Part shown: piece by piece, positions 6,124-9,390 of the stretch
Position numbering within the stretch: position 1 is the first letter of the stretch
How the letters are laid out: every line of letters begins with the position of its first letter
NCBI GenBank assembly: GCA_959020865.1
Contig: CAUEUD010000147.1
Coordinates: 1-9,390 of the forward strand
Length of the DNA stretch: 9,390 bases
Reading direction: 5' to 3'
Source of the DNA: Eubacterium limosum
Lineage (GTDB): Bacteria; Bacillota; Clostridia; Eubacteriales; Eubacteriaceae
Translations under genes and position numbers: made by a program
Notes under the pieces: model-generated
Databases searched by the model: none
Told to the model about the DNA's origin: nothing
What the model saw: only the letters and a program-made list of their open reading frames with translations

Positions 6124-6138
6124 GATCAAATTTTGATC
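6124..6138. promoter_or_regulatory. palindrome upstream of the polysaccharide operon
   Basis: GATCAAATTTTGATC is a perfect 7-bp inverted repeat around one base, 45 bp before the aminotransferase start. It resembles a dimeric operator. Its right arm contains TTGATC, 17 bp before TAAATT (6156-6161), but that promoter would start at the SD itself and so is doubtful. Confidence 0.4.
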
Positions 6139-6182
6139 GTGAGTGCTACGAGTTTTAAATTTAAGTATAAGGAAATCTTGAA

Positions 6183-7409
6183 ATGAACATAGCCTTTTCA
6201 CCACCGGATATCCGACAGGAAGATATTGACGAAGTCATCGCAGCCCTTAAATCGGGCTGGATCACCACCGGCCCCCGAACAAAAGCCTTTGAGCAAAAGC
6301 TTTCAGAATACTGCCATACCCAAAAGACCGCCTGCCTCAGCGCGGCCACCACTGCCCTGGAGCTGACCCTGAGAATCCTTGGCGTTGGCCCAGGCGATGA
6401 GGTCATTGTACCTGCCTACACCTACACCGCCTCCGCCAGCGTGGTGGCGCATGTGGGGGCAAAGCTCGTGCTGGTCGACAGTGCTCCGAACGCTTTTCAC
6501 GTCAATCCCAAAGCCATCGAAAAAGCCATTACCAGGCGAACCAAAGCCGTGATCCCCGTGGACATCGGCGGCGTCATGTGCGATTACGACGAAATCTTTG
6601 AAGCCGTTGAGGCCAAAAGAAGTCTGTTTAAGCCCGGAAAAAACGACCTTCAGAAAGCCATCGGCCGGGTAGCTGTTATCGCCGACGGCGCCCACTCCTT
6701 AGGAGCACAGTACAGAGGCAGAATGAGCGGGGAAGTCGCCGACTTCACCACCTTCTCCTTCCATGCGGTCAAGAACCTGACCACCGCCGAAGGCGGAGCC
6801 GTGACCTGGAAACCCACCAAAGGCATTGACGATGAAACCATCTATCACCAGTTCATGCTCTGGTCCCTCCACGGGCAGTCCAAAGACGCCCTGGCAAAAA
6901 CACAAAAAGGCGCCTGGGAATACGACATCATCTATCCCGGTTATAAATGCAATATGACCGACCTGCAGGCCGCCTTAGGCCTGAAACAACTGGAACGATA
7001 CGACGCGATTATCAAAAGAAGAAAAGCGATCATTCAAAAGTATAACAATGCATTCGCAGACCTGCCCGTCGAAGTGATGCTCCACGACACCAAAGACAAG
7101 CACTCCAGCGCCCATCTCTATCTCCTGCGGTTAAAGGATAAAAACAGCGATTACCGCAACGCCCTGATCACCGAGCTGGCAGAGCGTGGCATTGCCACAA
7201 ACGTTCACTATAAGCCACTGCCCATGCACACCGCCTACAAAAACCTGGGGTTTGATATGAAGCAGTACCCCTGGGCCTATACAATGTATAAGAATGAGAT
7301 CACCCTGCCGCTGCATACCTGTCTGATCGATGAGGAAGTGGATTATATCATAAAAAATATACAAGAGATCATTCAAAGAGAAATGCAAAGCGAGGCCATA
7401 GCGTCATGA
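6183..7409 (+). CDS. DegT/DnrJ/EryC1/StrS (PglE-type) sugar aminotransferase
   Basis: This 408-residue PLP-dependent enzyme transfers an amino group, usually from glutamate, to a keto group on a nucleotide-linked sugar in the cytoplasm. Family marks are clear: the opening PPDIRQEDIDEVIAALKSGW with I-T-T-G-P (to residue 31), CLSAATTALEL (51-61), GDEVIVPAYTYTASA (71-85), Asp168 in IADGAHS, which contacts the PLP ring nitrogen, and the Schiff-base Lys197 in SFHAVKNLTTAEGG. GYKCNMTDLQAALGL (253-267) and NVHYKPLPMHTAY (340-352) complete the fold at normal family length. The nearby PglC-like gene favours a UDP-4-keto-6-deoxy-GlcNAc-type substrate, as in PglE, but this is inference. The ATG follows AAGGA (6169-6173) at 9 nt. 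The gene overlaps the next by four bases (ATGA), implying coupled translation. Codons are GC-rich at third positions, unlike the genes from 7770 on. Confidence 0.92.
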   Translation: MNIAFSPPDIRQEDIDEVIAALKSGWITTGPRTKAFEQKLSEYCHTQKTACLSAATTALELTLRILGVGPGDEVIVPAYTYTASASVVAHVGAKLVLVDSAPNAFHVNPKAIEKAITRRTKAVIPVDIGGVMCDYDEIFEAVEAKRSLFKPGKNDLQKAIGRVAVIADGAHSLGAQYRGRMSGEVADFTTFSFHAVKNLTTAEGGAVTWKPTKGIDDETIYHQFMLWSLHGQSKDALAKTQKGAWEYDIIYPGYKCNMTDLQAALGLKQLERYDAIIKRRKAIIQKYNNAFADLPVEVMLHDTKDKHSSAHLYLLRLKDKNSDYRNALITELAERGIATNVHYKPLPMHTAYKNLGFDMKQYPWAYTMYKNEITLPLHTCLIDEEVDYIIKNIQEIIQREMQSEAIAS

Positions 7410-8002
7410 TTTATAAAAAGTATGGGAAAAGATGCTGTGATGTAATGCTATCCATCATTGGTCTTCCTTTCTTTGCCGTGATTTTTATCCCCACAGCCAT
7501 CGCCATTAAGGCAGAAGACCGTGGACCGGTTTTTTACAATGCCCCGAGGTTAGGAAAAGACGGCAAAACCTTTAAAATGTATAAATTCAGGTCGATGAAA
7601 GTCAACGCACCAGATATCCGACTGGAAGATGGCTCGACATACAACGGTGAAGATGACCCAAGAGTGACGAAGATTGGCAAGTTTATCCGCAAAACGAGTA
7701 TTGATGAGACAGCACAGCTGCTGAATGTGCTTAAAGGCGATATGAGCTTTATTGGGCCAAGACCGGACCTAAAAGAAGATTTAGAAATATACACAGAGTA
7801 CGAAAAGGAAAAACTTAGTATTCGTCCGGGTATTATTGGGTATAGTCAAGCACATTTTAGAAATTCGATCGGAGCACATGAAAAATTTAGAAATGATGTT
7901 TTCTATGTTGAGCGTTATTCGTTTAAATTTGATTTAAAAATAGTTTTAATGACATTTAAAAATGTAATTTCAAAAAAAAATATATATCAATCAAATATTT
8001 GA
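7406..8002 (+). CDS. PglC/WcaJ-class initiating phosphoglycosyl transferase (bacterial sugar transferase)
   Basis: This 198-residue monotopic enzyme transfers a sugar 1-phosphate from a UDP-sugar to undecaprenyl phosphate on the inner membrane face, the first membrane step of glycan assembly. The N-terminal re-entrant hydrophobic helix spans about 12-35. The catalytic domain shows PVFYNAPRLGKDGKTF, KMYKFRSMK (57-65), the Asp100-Glu101 dyad in KTSIDETAQLLNVLKGDMS, the GPRP motif (117-120) and RPGIIGYSQ (140-148). All residues expected for activity are present and the length equals that of the small PglC type, without the extra N-terminal membrane segments of WbaP or WcaJ. It starts within the aminotransferase stop codon. 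From about residue 122 onward the DNA turns AT-rich, so the gene looks like a hybrid of a host-like 5' part and a foreign-like 3' part. Confidence 0.92.
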   Translation: MIYKKYGKRCCDVMLSIIGLPFFAVIFIPTAIAIKAEDRGPVFYNAPRLGKDGKTFKMYKFRSMKVNAPDIRLEDGSTYNGEDDPRVTKIGKFIRKTSIDETAQLLNVLKGDMSFIGPRPDLKEDLEIYTEYEKEKLSIRPGIIGYSQAHFRNSIGAHEKFRNDVFYVERYSFKFDLKIVLMTFKNVISKKNIYQSNI

Positions 8003-8025
8003 ATTTTGTAGTATAAGGAGTAAAA

Positions 8026-9249
8026 ATGTGTTCTCAATATAAAAATAAAACAATTATGATCCTAGGAGCAAGTATTCTTCAAGTCCCTGCAATAAAAAAA
8101 GCCAAAGAGCTCGGTTTGAAAGTAATAGCAGTAGATATGGATAAAAATGCGGTCGGTTTTGAAGATGCAGATATTTCTTTAGTAATAAGTACAATTGATA
8201 TACCAAAAGTCCTAAATGCTGCAAGGAAATATAATATCGACGGTATCCTGACAATAGCGAGTGATATGCCTGTAAGGACAGTTGCTAGAGTTGCGCAAAC
8301 ATTAAATTTGCCAGGCTTAGACATACCAACCTCTTTTAATGCTACCGATAAAGCAATGATGCGTGAAGCATTAAAAATAGGTAGTGTACCAATTCCTAAG
8401 TTTGCTTATACAAATAACTATCAGAATTATCTTAAATTTATAAAGCCGTTTAAAGGAAAGTTTATTGTTAAACCAGTAGATAATTCGGGAAGTAGAGGCG
8501 TTTTCTTAGTTGAGAAGAAAGAAGATATTGAAACGGCATATAATCATAGTAAAAGTAACTCCAGGAATGGTGTAATTATAATGGAAGAATATATGGAAGG
8601 CGCTGAAGTATGTGTTGAATCAGTAACTATTAACGGTGAGAGTCACGTTATTGCGATTACGGATAAAATAACGACAGGAAGTCCCTATTTTGTAGAAATG
8701 GGACATACACAACCAAGCAGCCACCCAATAGAGATACAAAATCAGATTATAGATATTACTAAAAAAGCGATAAAGGCTATTGGTATTCAAAATGGACCTT
8801 CAAGTACAGAAGTTAAAATCACCAAAGATGGCGTAAAAATTGTCGAGCTAGGAGCAAGATTAAGTGGAGATAATATAACAACCCATCTTGTTCCACTATC
8901 AACTGGAGTAGATATGGTAAAAGCAGCGATTGATTCTTCATTGGGGATTATACCAGATGTAGAGAGAAAATATTCAAAAGCGGCAGCAGTCCGGTATTTT
9001 TCTTCTAAAGAAGGCGTACTAAAAAAGATAAAAGGAATAAATAAAGTAAATAAAGTCCCAGGAGTAAAGAATGTTTTTTTTACTAAAAAAGAAGGAGAAA
9101 AAATCTCGACAATAGAAAGCAGCTCCGAACGAATGGGGTGTTTTATCATTCAAACAGATTCTTTGAATGATATTAATTTTTTATGTAAAAAAGTAGATAG
9201 TTTGGTTGAGATTATAGTTGATAATGAAAAAAAATATTTGGATATTTAA
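8026..9249 (+). CDS. ATP-grasp ligase of a surface-polysaccharide cluster
   Basis: This 407-residue soluble protein has a pre-ATP-grasp Rossmann-like part (IMILGASILQVPAIKKAKELG, split as residues 10-19 and 20-30; D37 of VIAVDMD), an ATP-grasp core and a C-terminal domain. Core marks are Lys149 in IVKPVDNSGSRGV, the adenine-contacting MEEYMEG (186-192), Glu262 in STEVKIT and Glu274/Arg278/Asn283 in VELGARLSGDN, the usual Mg-ATP ligands. ATP-grasp enzymes join a carboxylate to an amine or thiol through an acyl phosphate, so a ligase attaching an amino acid or acyl group to an amino sugar is plausible given the aminotransferase upstream; the substrate is not readable from sequence. The start has AAGGAG 5 nt upstream after a 23-nt gap. 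Codon use is strongly AT-biased. The end overlaps the next gene by 26 bases. Confidence 0.85.
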   Translation: MCSQYKNKTIMILGASILQVPAIKKAKELGLKVIAVDMDKNAVGFEDADISLVISTIDIPKVLNAARKYNIDGILTIASDMPVRTVARVAQTLNLPGLDIPTSFNATDKAMMREALKIGSVPIPKFAYTNNYQNYLKFIKPFKGKFIVKPVDNSGSRGVFLVEKKEDIETAYNHSKSNSRNGVIIMEEYMEGAEVCVESVTINGESHVIAITDKITTGSPYFVEMGHTQPSSHPIEIQNQIIDITKKAIKAIGIQNGPSSTEVKITKDGVKIVELGARLSGDNITTHLVPLSTGVDMVKAAIDSSLGIIPDVERKYSKAAAVRYFSSKEGVLKKIKGINKVNKVPGVKNVFFTKKEGEKISTIESSSERMGCFIIQTDSLNDINFLCKKVDSLVEIIVDNEKKYLDI

Positions 9250-9390
9250 TCATTTTGCTGAACTACCAGAATACGAGACACGTGTTAGGAATAATAAGAT
9301 GGCTCATTTCCTACAATTGCAAGGATATAACGTCACTATTTTTTCGGCTTCTACAATTTCTTTTTCATTTTGACAAATCAAATCTACCTG
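9224..9390 (+). CDS. GT4-like glycosyltransferase N-terminus, partial, with apparent frameshift
   Basis: From ATG 9224 the frame reads MKKNIWIFNHFAELPEYETR, then a helix (R-N-N-K-M-A-H-F-L) and QGYNVTIFSAST, the typical first beta strand, loop and second strand of GT-B family 4 glycosyltransferases in polysaccharide clusters. The frame then meets TGA at 9371-9373 after only 49 codons. If one T is removed from the T5 run at 9361-9365, the frame continues open to the window end as HFDKSNLP, which fits the H-x-x-D-x-N-L pattern expected at this point. It overlaps the ATP-grasp gene by 26 bases and has a poor SD, suggesting coupling. It may be a real frameshift, a slippage-controlled gene or a sequencing error. 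The rest lies outside the window. Confidence 0.65.

Overview
The window reads as chromosomal DNA of an anaerobic Firmicute. An Eubacterium/Acetobacterium-type clostridium is my best inference. The grounds are clostridial-looking Shine-Dalgarno sites, a DUF3786 gene, a Cas4-like/XPD-like helicase fusion of Firmicute type, and moderate GC with AT-rich intergenic DNA. No species can be named from the sequence alone.

Layout. (i) 1-1756: two minus-strand genes, a membrane-anchored YdcF/DUF218 protein (cut by the window edge) and a DUF3786 protein. The second shares a very compact back-to-back promoter region with the plus-strand helicase. (ii) 1784-4195: a 785-residue protein joining a PD-(D/E)XK (Cas4-like) domain to a DinG/XPD-type Fe-S helicase, ended by a strong bidirectional terminator. 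(iii) 4218-4621: an AT-rich gene-free block bounded by 30-bp inverted repeats that are themselves hairpins. It contains two pairs of TGGTCA direct repeats and a leftward extended -10 sequence. (iv) 4636-5922: a TnpB-family (IS200/IS605 accessory protein, Cas12 ancestor) gene in which all three RuvC catalytic acidic residues are replaced (Ala211, Pro317, Ala408) while the zinc-ribbon framework and reading frame are intact. (v) 5923-6182: an AT-rich leader with a promoter, a structured RNA ending in a T-run, and a perfect palindrome. (vi) 6183-9390: the start of a surface-polysaccharide or glycoconjugate operon, comprising a DegT/PglE-type aminotransferase, a PglC-type initiating phosphoglycosyl transferase, an ATP-grasp ligase and the beginning of a GT4-like glycosyltransferase whose frame breaks at a T-run.

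How the parts may work together. The aminotransferase should make a nucleotide-linked amino sugar and the PglC-like enzyme should load a sugar phosphate onto undecaprenyl phosphate. The ATP-grasp enzyme may attach an acyl or amino-acid group, and later glycosyltransferases would extend the glycan. The most interesting object is the nuclease-dead TnpB. It has no TnpA beside it, sits directly upstream of the polysaccharide operon, and lies just downstream of an inverted-repeat block that looks like an invertible regulatory segment. By analogy with TldR proteins (nuclease-dead TnpB repressors that use guide RNAs) it may be an RNA-guided regulator, possibly of this locus. That role is inference; loss of the catalytic residues is visible in the sequence.

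Composition changes sharply inside the PglC-like gene: host-like GC-rich codons upstream, AT-rich codons from about 7770 onward. This suggests a recombination boundary between a conserved operon head and a variable cassette.
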